Part shown: piece by piece, positions 1 through 7,587 of the stretch | Position numbering within the stretch: the stretch's first letter is position 1 | How the letters are laid out: every line of letters begins with the position of its first letter | DNA from: Nocardioides conyzicola | Lineage (GTDB): Bacteria > Actinomycetota > Actinomycetes > Propionibacteriales > Nocardioidaceae | Assembly: GCF_039543825.1 (NCBI RefSeq) | Contig: NZ_BAABKM010000002.1 | Location: 1,644,133 to 1,708,132, forward strand | Reading direction: 5' to 3' | Length of the DNA: 64,000 bases | Program-made: the position numbers and the translations under genes | The notes under the pieces: model-generated | Database searches by the model: none | Told to the model about the DNA's origin: nothing | What the model saw: only the letters and a program-made list of their open reading frames with translations

Positions 1-591
1 GCAGGCGGCAGGGTGAGTGACGGGGACCATGACGTGGGGGATGAGGCTGCGGAGTTGTCCGGCAGTTTCTCCGACGCGGGTGTCGCAGGTCGGGCACGCG
101 TCGAGTAGTTCGCAGCCGTGGAGGGTGCATGCGACGGCCCATGGGGTGAGCCAGTCGAGCCGCCAGTTGGGCTGGGCGAGGTCGCTGTCGTCGGTGAGAC
201 AGGCGGGGCAGTAGCGGCTGGTCCGGAGGTCGATCCATTGCCGGTCGTCGCGGGCCTTGGAGATTCGCGGGATGACGGTGAGGCTGGCCAGGGACTCCAT
301 GGTCAGGCCGATGGCTTCGTCTTCGGCGAGGCCGGTGGTGTGCGCGAACGGGACCAAGACTTCTCGGGGTAGTCGCATCCCGAAGGTCAGTTGGAGAACG
401 TGGGTGCGCCCCTTGCTCGCGAGTCCTGTGCGCTTCATGAGGTCGCTCGGGGTGATGCCGAGACGGAACGCGAGGTTCAGTACGTACCCGGCGAGAGTTT
501 GTCTCGACTTAGGGGCGTTGCTGCGCGGGAGCCGCCGAGGGAGCGCCTCGGAGCGGGCGCTCTCAGCGGGCTGGGTGAGTGTGGTGCTCAT
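1..591 (-). CDS. tniQ: TniQ/TnsD-family target-selection protein (partial, runs off window start)
   Basis: No stop codon occurs before base 1, so only the first 197 codons are visible. The start is the ATG at 591, which overlaps the tnsC stop as ATGA. The visible part has the TniQ hallmarks: an N-terminal LAGYVLNLAFRLGI segment and a zinc-finger-like block with YCPAC, then LHGCELLDACPTC. In Tn7-like elements TniQ/TnsD binds the target site and recruits the TnsC ATPase. It is the last visible gene of the leftward tnsA-tnsB-tnsC-tniQ operon. The family call is firm. Whether this is a short TniQ or a long TnsD cannot be told from the window. Confidence 0.9.
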   Translation of the reverse strand, partial: MSTTLTQPAESARSEALPRRLPRSNAPKSRQTLAGYVLNLAFRLGITPSDLMKRTGLASKGRTHVLQLTFGMRLPREVLVPFAHTTGLAEDEAIGLTMESLASLTVIPRISKARDDRQWIDLRTSRYCPACLTDDSDLAQPNWRLDWLTPWAVACTLHGCELLDACPTCDTRVGETAGQLRSLIPHVMVPVTHPAAC

Positions 592-1772
592 GCGACGTCG
601 CTTCGGCTGGGCTGGTCGAAGACGGTGTTGCGGCCCTTGCGCTTCTTGGTGGCGGTGGGTCGGACGCTGTTGCGAACTTCGTTTTCGGGGTCGTCGTAGG
701 TTCCCTTCACCGGGATGCGTTCGAAGTCGTCCCGGGTGAGGTATTCGCCGCCGCGACTCGGGTCGCGTCCGATGGCGGTTTCGGCGGTGAGTTGGACCCA
801 GTCGGCGAGTACGCCGATGACGCCTTGGGTGCGGTCGTAGAGGAACTCGGCGAGGTTCTTGCTGAGCATTCCGGGTGACTTGTCGAGCAGGGGAAGGTCG
901 GCTTCGACGGCTGCGAGGTGTTCAACCCAGGCTCGGATTTCGTGGGAGGTGTCGTACCGGAACGGTTCGATGTCGAGGATGGTGAACCGGCGTGCGGTTT
1001 GGGTTCGTAGTTGCTTGTCTCGTCCTCGTGTGCCGTCGTAGAGGATTCCGGACCCTCGTACGTCCACGCCCATGGCGACGACTGTCACGCTGGTCTCCAT
1101 CAGGTTGCGAATCCAGTCGGATGCGAGGCGGTCTGCTTCACCGTCCTTGTAGCGGGTGATGTCGTCGAGGACGAGGAGTCGGGTGCCGCAGTCACGAAGG
1201 ACCTCGACGACTCGCTGGGTCAACGCTGAGTCGGTCATGTGGGAGCGGACGGGCTCGCCGTAAAAGGTGAGGATGGCGGTGGCCAGGCTCTTGATGGAGA
1301 GTTTGGGTGGGACGGTCACCCATGCGACGGGCACCCATCGGTCGCGGACGGAGACGGCGCTGGGCATCACTTCGCGGACGACTTCGACGGCGGCTTCGTA
1401 GTCGGCGGCGATCTCGCGCATGAGGGTGCTCTTGCCCATGGCTCCGTCGGCGGAGATGAAGATTCCGGACCGTACGCCGGGATCCATCCGGTAGAGGTTT
1501 GCCTGCAGGACGGGTTGGACCTGCTCGCGAATGGCGGCCGTCATCGGCGTCTCGTGCTTGGGCGGATTGAAGTTCCCGAGTCGTCGGATGGTGTCGTACT
1601 TGAGGCGTTCTCGGGGGGCGAGGGACTGGTAGTCGGACCGGTCTATGACCGGTGGTGCGTGGTAGGAGTTGCGGAGCCTGACGAAGGTCTTCCACCCGTC
1701 GAGGTCGCTGATGTCCAACTTCTCGACCTTGCGGAGGTCGACGTAGTCGCTGGGGTCGAGGCTGAGTGTCAT
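588..1772 (-). CDS. tnsC: TnsC/TniB-type AAA+ transposition regulator ATPase
   Basis: 394 residues. Walker A is ADGAMGKST (about 108-116) and Walker B is LLVLDD (about 199-204), in the AAA layout of TnsC/TniB. Members bridge the target-bound TniQ/TnsD and the TnsAB transposase and use ATP to impose target immunity. It starts 11 bp after the tnsB stop and its own stop overlaps the tniQ start (ATGA), so the genes are translationally coupled. The C-terminal tail (about 370-394) is basic and low in complexity. The order tnsB-tnsC-tniQ supports the call over a generic AAA protein. Confidence 0.92.
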   Translation of the reverse strand: MTLSLDPSDYVDLRKVEKLDISDLDGWKTFVRLRNSYHAPPVIDRSDYQSLAPRERLKYDTIRRLGNFNPPKHETPMTAAIREQVQPVLQANLYRMDPGVRSGIFISADGAMGKSTLMREIAADYEAAVEVVREVMPSAVSVRDRWVPVAWVTVPPKLSIKSLATAILTFYGEPVRSHMTDSALTQRVVEVLRDCGTRLLVLDDITRYKDGEADRLASDWIRNLMETSVTVVAMGVDVRGSGILYDGTRGRDKQLRTQTARRFTILDIEPFRYDTSHEIRAWVEHLAAVEADLPLLDKSPGMLSKNLAEFLYDRTQGVIGVLADWVQLTAETAIGRDPSRGGEYLTRDDFERIPVKGTYDDPENEVRNSVRPTATKKRKGRNTVFDQPSRSDVA

Positions 1773-1783
1773 GTCGTTTCCTG

Positions 1784-3931
1784 TCAGTTGTCGCGAAGGT
1801 CGGCGAGGTCGCCGAACATGCCGCCCCCGGCGTGAAGCCGAGGTGCGGGGGTGATGGGTTCGGTGCTGGAAGCGGCCTCACGCCGTGCCTTGCGCTTTGC
1901 CTCCAGCGCGGTCGTGGGGTCTGCCGTGGGCGGTGCAGGTTCGGCTTCGTACTTGGCGGCGTCGCGGGTGGCGAGTTCCTTGTCACGTGCGTGCTTGGAT
2001 GCCTGCGCATCGGCGCGCTGACCGTCGACGACCCAGCCGTCCGCGTCCCGGACAGGGAGGACTTGAGTAAGGAGCACTTCGGCGAGGTAGTCGGCGTCGT
2101 ACTTCTCGACGCTCTCGCCGAGTCGGTTGCGCAGCGCCTTGATGTGACGGTCGCTGAAGGCAGGGAAGTCGCCGGTGAGTCCAACCCACGGGAGCCGGTG
2201 CCGGTTGTCGTTCTCGTCGATGAACCAGACGTTGCGCAGGTCGCGGACGTCATAGTGCACGGCCCACTTGTTGTTGGCGCGGTGCGAGGGCTGGTTGCGG
2301 TACTCGTCAAGGACTGCGTCGTCGAACCAGAGCCCGCGAATCTTCACGCCCCGGGAGTGAACCTTGACGTAACTGGTCGAGAGGACACCGAAGTAGTCGC
2401 CGACTGTCATGACTTTCGGGGCGAGTCCAGAGGTTTCGAGACCGTGGAGGTAGAGAGCGTTCGGGGACCAGCGTCCTTCGGGGCACCAGGCGGGCTTGGT
2501 GTCGCTCATGATGTGGGTCTGCCAGACCATGACGGCCCACAGGGAGAGCAGGTCTTCGAGACGCTGCGCGGTCCACTCGACTTCGGCGTCGGTGTTCTTG
2601 GCTCGTTCGGACGTGTCAGAGCCCCGGTAGCCATCGAGGCGTTCGAGCAGCATCGTTCGGATCGCGCCGAAGATGCGCTCGACGGGTGCCTTGTCGGATG
2701 CGGTGTAGGTGCGAGCGGGGAGCAGGTCGATGCCGTGCTGGCGGCAGACCTGCCGGGTCTTGTGGGCGCGGTAGGTCGAGCCGTTGTCGGTGACGACGGC
2801 CTCGGGGTTAACGATGGGCATGGCGGACACCGCTTGAGCAGGTGCGTCGGCCGTTGTTTCGGAGGCGCTCAGGATGCTCTCCGGAATGCCGACGAACGGC
2901 CAGCGCGCCTCGGCTGGCCAGCCTGGCAGCATCTGCTTGGGGCGGGCGACGTCGAGCAGGGTGAAGGTGACGTCGATGTTCTTCTCGGCTTGCTCGACCA
3001 CCCGCAACGCGCAGATGGACCACGAGAACGCGTCGACGGCGAGGACGAGCGACCCCCGCACTGCGCCTTCCAAGATGGTGCCCTTGAGGAGGACATCGAG
3101 GTTGTTGGTGTCCATGAGGACCAGTTGGCCGGGGCGAGTCGGGTTGGTGCGCACGAAGCCGCCCTTGGGTGCGGTGGTCGCGGAGGCACGGGTGCGGGCC
3201 TTGCCGTTGACCTCGCTGGGGGTCCACCGGTCGTTGAGGTATCGCCGCCAGGTGCGTTCGCTCGGGAGGTTCTTCTTGGTCCAGTCCGGGCCGTGGGATT
3301 CGAGCAGGCGTCCGCGAAGTTCCACGAACAGCCCGCTCACCCTCTTGCTGGACTTGTGGGACTGGTCGGCGATGAGCACCTCGGTCGCTTCTGCGATTTC
3401 GGGGTGGATGGCGCGTCGTCCGCGAAAGTGTCGCGGTCCGTGCGCACCGGCGAGGTGCTCGAACGCGGTGCCGTTCTTGATGCTGGGCCACAACCGGCGC
3501 ATGGTTCGAGCACTCATGCTGACTCCGTACTGACGAGCGAACTCGTTGCCGAGTTCGCGTTCCTTGGCGGCGAGCCGGTCCTGCTGCAGCACCGTCGCGG
3601 GGTCGTACTCGGGTCGCGGCTCACCGGGCAGGGCCTCGTTCGGATCCCCGGAGCGGTAGCCGGTCATCGCCTCGCTGATGTGCTCGATGCGCCTGAGCGC
3701 AACAGCCCGCACGTCCTCAGGCAGAGTCGCGAGCACGTCAGCGGAGCCCTTGGCTCGTTCGAGCGTTTCGAGGCCGGGATGGTGGACGAGGTCGTCGACA
3801 GCGAGGGTGGTGAGCACGCCGTCACCGTCTACGACGGTCAGGCAACCGCGACGGTTGTCGTAGGACTCGACCTGATGCCAGCGGCCATCGAGGGTGAACT
3901 CGGTTCCGGGCATGGGACGAAGGCCGCTCAT
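1784..3931 (-). CDS. tnsB: TnsB/TniA-type DDE transposase
   Basis: 715 residues from the ATG at 3931, which overlaps the tnsA stop (ATGA). An upstream in-frame ATG at 4237 lies inside tnsA and is rejected. The RNase-H-fold catalytic triad is visible: D274 in VLMDTN, D382 in VTDNGS and E418 in APVERIFG, with exactly 35 residues between the last two (D,D-35-E). An N-terminal DNA-binding part precedes it. TnsB/TniA cuts and joins the 3' ends of the element and binds repeated sites in its ends. Candidate sites are present at 15384-15533. Confidence 0.95.
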   Translation of the reverse strand: MSGLRPMPGTEFTLDGRWHQVESYDNRRGCLTVVDGDGVLTTLAVDDLVHHPGLETLERAKGSADVLATLPEDVRAVALRRIEHISEAMTGYRSGDPNEALPGEPRPEYDPATVLQQDRLAAKERELGNEFARQYGVSMSARTMRRLWPSIKNGTAFEHLAGAHGPRHFRGRRAIHPEIAEATEVLIADQSHKSSKRVSGLFVELRGRLLESHGPDWTKKNLPSERTWRRYLNDRWTPSEVNGKARTRASATTAPKGGFVRTNPTRPGQLVLMDTNNLDVLLKGTILEGAVRGSLVLAVDAFSWSICALRVVEQAEKNIDVTFTLLDVARPKQMLPGWPAEARWPFVGIPESILSASETTADAPAQAVSAMPIVNPEAVVTDNGSTYRAHKTRQVCRQHGIDLLPARTYTASDKAPVERIFGAIRTMLLERLDGYRGSDTSERAKNTDAEVEWTAQRLEDLLSLWAVMVWQTHIMSDTKPAWCPEGRWSPNALYLHGLETSGLAPKVMTVGDYFGVLSTSYVKVHSRGVKIRGLWFDDAVLDEYRNQPSHRANNKWAVHYDVRDLRNVWFIDENDNRHRLPWVGLTGDFPAFSDRHIKALRNRLGESVEKYDADYLAEVLLTQVLPVRDADGWVVDGQRADAQASKHARDKELATRDAAKYEAEPAPPTADPTTALEAKRKARREAASSTEPITPAPRLHAGGGMFGDLADLRDN

Positions 3932-5031
3932 CGGGCCACCTCCGCGTTGGGAAGCGCGACGAGCGTCCAGTCCTCCAGGTTGCGGTTCAAGTCGACGGAG
4001 ACCTGACGTTCCCAGATGAGCCGCTGGAGGATGGCCCGCGCCACCAGGTGCCCGTCGACGCTGTGGCAGACGGCAGCGAACTCCATCGGGCCGCGTACGC
4101 GCAGCAGGTCGAGGATGGTCTCGCCGTATCCGAGGCGGTCGTGGTCGCGTGCGTGCGTTTCGACGGTCTCGATTGCGGTGTAGGCGGGCAGTTCGTAACC
4201 CACGACGAGAGCGTGACCCCAGCCGCGCGAGAGGCACACCTCGCCGAGCGCTGCCGCGTCGTCGAGGAGTCGGTTGTTGAGCCGCTCGGCGGGCCGGGTG
4301 TTAATGACGATGACCTGACCGTCGATGAGCGCGAGAAAGTCAGGGGTGTGGTGTCGCTCGCGGGTGCCGTCGTGCCAGGTGAGGGTGAACGGCTGCGAGA
4401 CGACCTCAGCGGCACCAGCGAAGTCGAGGACGCAGAGCAGTTTGCGTTCGAAGAGTGACTCGTGGGCGTGGTGGCGACCGGTCGAGTGCATGTAGCGCAG
4501 CCCGGCACGCGAGGTCTTCTTCGGGTGCCACGAATTCACCCGCACTGGGTCTGCGGTGAGGAGGTCAGCGGTCGAGGCGACGGCGACCGGTGCGGTCCGG
4601 TCGAGGCTGCCGTGACGATAGGTCAGGGTCCACCGGTAACCCCAGCCCTGGGGCAGTCCAGGCCGCTCAGGGACCGTGTGCTGGATGACGACGTCGGTCC
4701 AACGTGCTTGGGCAGACCAGAGTGCTGGCCGGTTATGTTCGGGCTGGTAGCGCGGGAGGGGTTGGTCGTGGCGTAGGGCGTCGCGCACGACCGGGAAGGT
4801 CGTTGACACAGGTACTCCTGAAGGGACGGGTGAACGGTGCTCGGCCCCGCCTCGCAGCAGGGTCAGGCTCCGGTTCTGTGTCCGCTCATTCGCACTGACG
4901 TCTCCCTCAATATCTATGTCGAACATGTGTTCGATTGCGGTGACTGTAGCGTCCAAGGACGGCGTCTCGTCAAGAAGCGGTTCTGCGGGCTCGACGATCC
5001 GCAGATGCTGGGGTTGCGTTGGCTCTGTCAT
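3928..5031 (-). CDS. tnsA: TnsA-like heteromeric transposase endonuclease subunit
   Basis: 367 residues from the ATG at 5031. Upstream codons to 5385 run through the divergent promoter region and are not used. The nuclease-fold block reads HESLFERK (about 190-197), HTPDF (about 229-232, D231) and VIVINTRP (about 240-247). TnsA makes the 5'-strand cuts that give cut-and-paste transposition. The canonical enzyme has Q/E-x-K after the aspartate. Here the position reads N244-T-R246, so the metal-binding acid and the lysine are both replaced. It is first gene of the leftward tns operon. Family membership is strong from position and the E..D motif; catalytic competence is uncertain. Confidence 0.85.
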   Translation of the reverse strand: MTEPTQPQHLRIVEPAEPLLDETPSLDATVTAIEHMFDIDIEGDVSANERTQNRSLTLLRGGAEHRSPVPSGVPVSTTFPVVRDALRHDQPLPRYQPEHNRPALWSAQARWTDVVIQHTVPERPGLPQGWGYRWTLTYRHGSLDRTAPVAVASTADLLTADPVRVNSWHPKKTSRAGLRYMHSTGRHHAHESLFERKLLCVLDFAGAAEVVSQPFTLTWHDGTRERHHTPDFLALIDGQVIVINTRPAERLNNRLLDDAAALGEVCLSRGWGHALVVGYELPAYTAIETVETHARDHDRLGYGETILDLLRVRGPMEFAAVCHSVDGHLVARAILQRLIWERQVSVDLNRNLEDWTLVALPNAEVAR

Positions 5032-5071
5032 GGGTCCGGCTTTCGACGGAGTCCACAACTGGCTGGATAGA

Positions 5072-5102
5072 TGGCCACACCATGTGTGGCCACTGGCCAC
5101 AC
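5072..5102. promoter_or_regulatory. Inverted-repeat operator between tnsA and the HTH gene
   Basis: A perfect 9-bp inverted repeat, TGGCCACAC-cat-GTGTGGCCA, occupies 5072-5092. A third half-site TGGCCACAC follows at 5094-5102. It lies between the tnsA start (5031, leftward) and the HTH gene start (5164, rightward), where it could control both promoters. The TGGCCA core is also the first six bases of the five transposon-end repeats near 15400, so TnsB autoregulation is an alternative to binding by the neighbouring HTH protein. Binding partner is inferred. Confidence 0.6.
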
Positions 5103-5163
5103 GCGACGTCGGTCGGCAGTGTTCACTACTTCGCCACGTCTGATGTGGTCGTACGTTCTCTCG

Positions 5164-5514
5164 GTGCCTCGGCGACCAACCATCAAAGCGGCGACCGTCC
5201 GGGGTCCGCGCCTGTTCTTGCGCTATCCCGACGAGTTCGGCGTCGCCGACCCTGCCGAGCCCGCGCCGTTGCCTCCTTCGCAGCGCTACAAGGCGCAGGC
5301 TGCCCTCGTTCAGCACGAACTGGCCAGGCAGGTCACCGAGCAGATGCCACGACTGGGTCTGACCTACCCCGAACTTGCAGAGCATGTGGGCGTCAGCGTC
5401 GAGCAGTTGCGTCGACTCCTTCGAGGAGAGTCGGCGATGAGCGTCGAACGCATGCAGCGCTTAGCGAGCGCTGCCGGACTCCGGATGACGGTCAGAGTCG
5501 AGCGCTCCGAATGA
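5164..5514 (+). CDS. Small helix-turn-helix (XRE-like) DNA-binding protein
   Basis: 116 residues from the GTG at 5164. An extended -10 TACGTT (5152-5157) sits 6 bp upstream, which suggests a leaderless transcript. In-frame ATGs at 5071 and 5143 are possible but 5071 lies inside the operator. The C-terminal half has an HTH pattern: LTYPELAEHVGVSVEQLRRL, then MSVERMQRLASAAG. The N-terminal part (PRLFLRYPDEFG) is unrecognised. It is divergent from tnsA and is a plausible regulator of the transposition operon or of cargo; this role is inferred from position only. Confidence 0.65.
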   Translation: MPRRPTIKAATVRGPRLFLRYPDEFGVADPAEPAPLPPSQRYKAQAALVQHELARQVTEQMPRLGLTYPELAEHVGVSVEQLRRLLRGESAMSVERMQRLASAAGLRMTVRVERSE

Positions 5515-5554
5515 ATCGCAGTACAACCCTCACTCAGAACGGACAGAGCGCGGC

Positions 5555-5875
5555 ATGAGCACCAACGGACATCAAGGTGTTCTCACCCGCCACCACGCCA
5601 ACAAGTTCGCGTTCCACTGCTGCGTAGACGGCCCTGAGCCGTTCTCCGCCATCTGGAACGCCAGCGGCTCGTCGGTCAGCGAGATGGTGTTCGGTTCACC
5701 CGCGCAGGTCTTTCAGCAGATTGTCACCCACCTGACCGATGGTCGCTCCGACAACCACACGGCGACGGTCGTCGCCGCCGCCAACAATCAGTCGGGCCTC
5801 ACCGACGACGTTGTTGCTGGCGTGCGTGTACTGCACGAGCAACTTCCGTACGTCACCGTCACCGTCACCGGCTGA
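5555..5875 (+). CDS. Hypothetical protein, transposon cargo
   Basis: 106 residues, ATG start 40 bp after the HTH gene. No family was recognised. The N-terminal half is rich in aromatic and polar residues (NKFAFHCCVDGPEPFSAIWN). The C-terminal part looks alpha/beta (VVAGVRVLHEQLPYVTVTVTG). No signal peptide or membrane segment is seen. It is the first of three unrecognised rightward genes of the cargo. Codon use with GC-rich third positions supports a real gene, but function is unknown. Confidence 0.5.
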   Translation: MSTNGHQGVLTRHHANKFAFHCCVDGPEPFSAIWNASGSSVSEMVFGSPAQVFQQIVTHLTDGRSDNHTATVVAAANNQSGLTDDVVAGVRVLHEQLPYVTVTVTG

Positions 5876-6072
5876 GACTGGAGGCTTACCGGGAGCGGTG
5901 TCCACCGGACAGTCGGGAGACCTACCGGAAGATCTTGGTCCCGTCGCAGAGCACACGACTAGGGCACTCATCAGCGGTGTCGGTGTCGCCGTCTACCGTC
6001 CCGGGGACCGAGCCGAAAGTAGGGGTCGAGCGGCTCGCACAGGTAGCCACTGGAGCGAGAGGAACGACCCCG

Positions 6073-6720
6073 ATGACGAAGCCCGAACCGAGCACAGCAC
6101 TCACCGCAATCCCGGACATGGAGATGGTTGCGCGTGCCTGGCATGAGGTGTGGGACGAACCTCTCGGTACCGTCCCCTTCGGCAGCAACGGCTGCCATTG
6201 CCGGAACTACGCGCCGTATGCCAAGGGGGTCCTCGAACTCTTCTACGGCGACCCCATCGCGGAGCCGGACGGCCTCGGTGCAGTCGTGGTCAACCCACTA
6301 ACCGGTGGCGTGTGGGTGCGCGCCGCGCATCCGTCGTTGCCGTGGCACGACCCGGCGTCGGCGTCTCCCCAGGAGTGGTCGGACCCGACACGGGAGGACC
6401 ACTACGTCTGGGCCGACCTCCCCCGACCGCTCGTAGTGCAGAGCATCGGTTGGAAGCCCCCCACCACCCGGCCGACAGCCCCTGCGCCTCCTGTGCAACC
6501 ACCCGAGCCCACTGGCATTGGCGCGGTCGTCGTCGATGCGACCGGCGCGGCGTGGGTGCGAGTGCATGACGGACGCGAGCCGTGGCTCCAGGTCGACGCG
6601 GCTGGCACCGGGTTGGCGGAGAACTGGGAGGGCTCGTTCTACGCCGTGAGTTGGTCGGACCTCACCCAGCCCATCCAGATCCGCAGCCACGGTTGGCACC
6701 GGTCGGTGAACGCCTCGTGA
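6073..6720 (+). CDS. Hypothetical protein with two tandem internal repeats
   Basis: 215 residues from the ATG at 6073, preceded by a GAGAGG Shine-Dalgarno-like run. Two repeats of about 60 residues are visible. Repeat 1 starts GLGAVVVNPLTGGVWVR and ends VVQSIGWKP. Repeat 2 starts GIGAVVVDATGAAWVRV and ends IQIRSHGWHR. A proline-rich linker (TTRPTAPAPPVQPPEPT) joins them. The N-terminal region carries a GCHCRNYAPYAKG stretch. The repeats look like small beta-rich units, perhaps binding modules. Function is unknown. The stop overlaps the next gene's GTG start. Confidence 0.6.
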   Translation: MTKPEPSTALTAIPDMEMVARAWHEVWDEPLGTVPFGSNGCHCRNYAPYAKGVLELFYGDPIAEPDGLGAVVVNPLTGGVWVRAAHPSLPWHDPASASPQEWSDPTREDHYVWADLPRPLVVQSIGWKPPTTRPTAPAPPVQPPEPTGIGAVVVDATGAAWVRVHDGREPWLQVDAAGTGLAENWEGSFYAVSWSDLTQPIQIRSHGWHRSVNAS

Positions 6721-7223
6721 GTTGGGTAGAAGAGGTCGAAATGGCGTGGCCCATCGAAGTCCTCACCCGCATCGGCTATGACCAAGAAGCGGCGGAACGG
6801 CTTCACCTGCTGCTCCCGCCGGTCCCAGCGGGCCACCTCCCAGTGCCGAACTGGAACAATCCGCTAGTCCACTACGAGGGCGGCGACAACCCCGACGCCG
6901 CCATCATCTGGTTCCTTCACGGACCACCCGGAGACGATGCCGTCCGGCTCGCCAACAGCGGACGAGACCTGCTCGACGTCCTTGCGATTATGGATGCAGT
7001 CGCGGTCACACACCCCGGGCCCATGTGGAGACCGGCCAAGGTTGACATCGCCTCATCCTGGGTCGCGGCCGCCGCCATCTCCACGGAGCGGGCAGCCCGC
7101 TACATCGCAGCCGGAATCACCGCCCGCGAAGCCACCAACTTCGAGGCCGATCCGGACACCCGGCCCAGCGACGACCAACTAGCACTGCTGGCAGCACTTC
7201 GGACACCAGCAGAATCGACGTGA
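6717..7223 (+). CDS. Hypothetical protein, cargo operon partner
   Basis: 168 residues from a GTG at 6717 that overlaps the previous stop (GTGA). The ATG at 6741 would give 160 residues. No family was recognised. It has no membrane segment or signal peptide and contains a helical C-terminal half (SWVAAAAISTERAARYIAAG). The overlap shows translational coupling to the repeat protein upstream. A strong hairpin follows 8 bp after the stop and probably ends this transcript. Confidence 0.55.
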   Translation: MSWVEEVEMAWPIEVLTRIGYDQEAAERLHLLLPPVPAGHLPVPNWNNPLVHYEGGDNPDAAIIWFLHGPPGDDAVRLANSGRDLLDVLAIMDAVAVTHPGPMWRPAKVDIASSWVAAAAISTERAARYIAAGITAREATNFEADPDTRPSDDQLALLAALRTPAEST

Positions 7224-7230
7224 ACGAGAA

Positions 7231-7346
7231 GCGTGGTCCGAGCCGCCTGACACAACGGCTCGGACCACGCTGCGCGCCCGATTCGCCTGCAACAACGCGC
7301 CGGACGCTCCACTGGTGTGCCGAGCCGCCTGTCAACAACGGCTCGG
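7231..7346. terminator. Two related hairpins in the gap before the OLD-nuclease operon
   Basis: The 364-bp gap 7224-7587 has no gene. It holds a perfect 15-bp stem: GCGTGGTCCGAGCCG (7231-7245), a 10-nt loop, then the complement (7256-7270). A shorter second copy has stem CCGAGCCG (7320-7327) and CGGCTCGG (7339-7346). Both loops start CCTG. They are probably factor-independent terminators for the upstream cargo genes, although no clear T-tract follows. The duplication of one hairpin in one gap is odd and a structured RNA is an alternative. Confidence 0.6.
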
Positions 7347-7587
7347 ACCACCGGCACCACGGATGCACCTGCACACAGCGCACCCGGTGGTGCTGGTCGA
7401 CAGCATCCGGCCGATCTCGGCTGGTGCGCAAGTAGGCCCGTCGCCCTCGGACGCTCTCGGCTCGGGTCTAGGCGGACCGGCCGCTCGGGCAGATGACCCG
7501 GCATCAAAGCCGCCATTCGTGTCGGCGCTGCTCCCTACACTGAGGCCCGGTCGCACCGTGATCCACGACACGTCCGCAGGGGGACTC

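Noticed and set aside
5072..5102. TGGCCA repeats as an internal transposon end
   Set aside because: There is no TGTCA at the right place in two of the three half-sites and no ACA terminus. The full array at 15384-15540 is a much better end.
3932..5385. Longer starts for tnsB (4237) and tnsA (5385)
   Set aside because: They would extend into the neighbouring gene or across the divergent promoter and give Arg-rich sequence. The ATGA overlap at 3931 and the ATG at 5031 are better.
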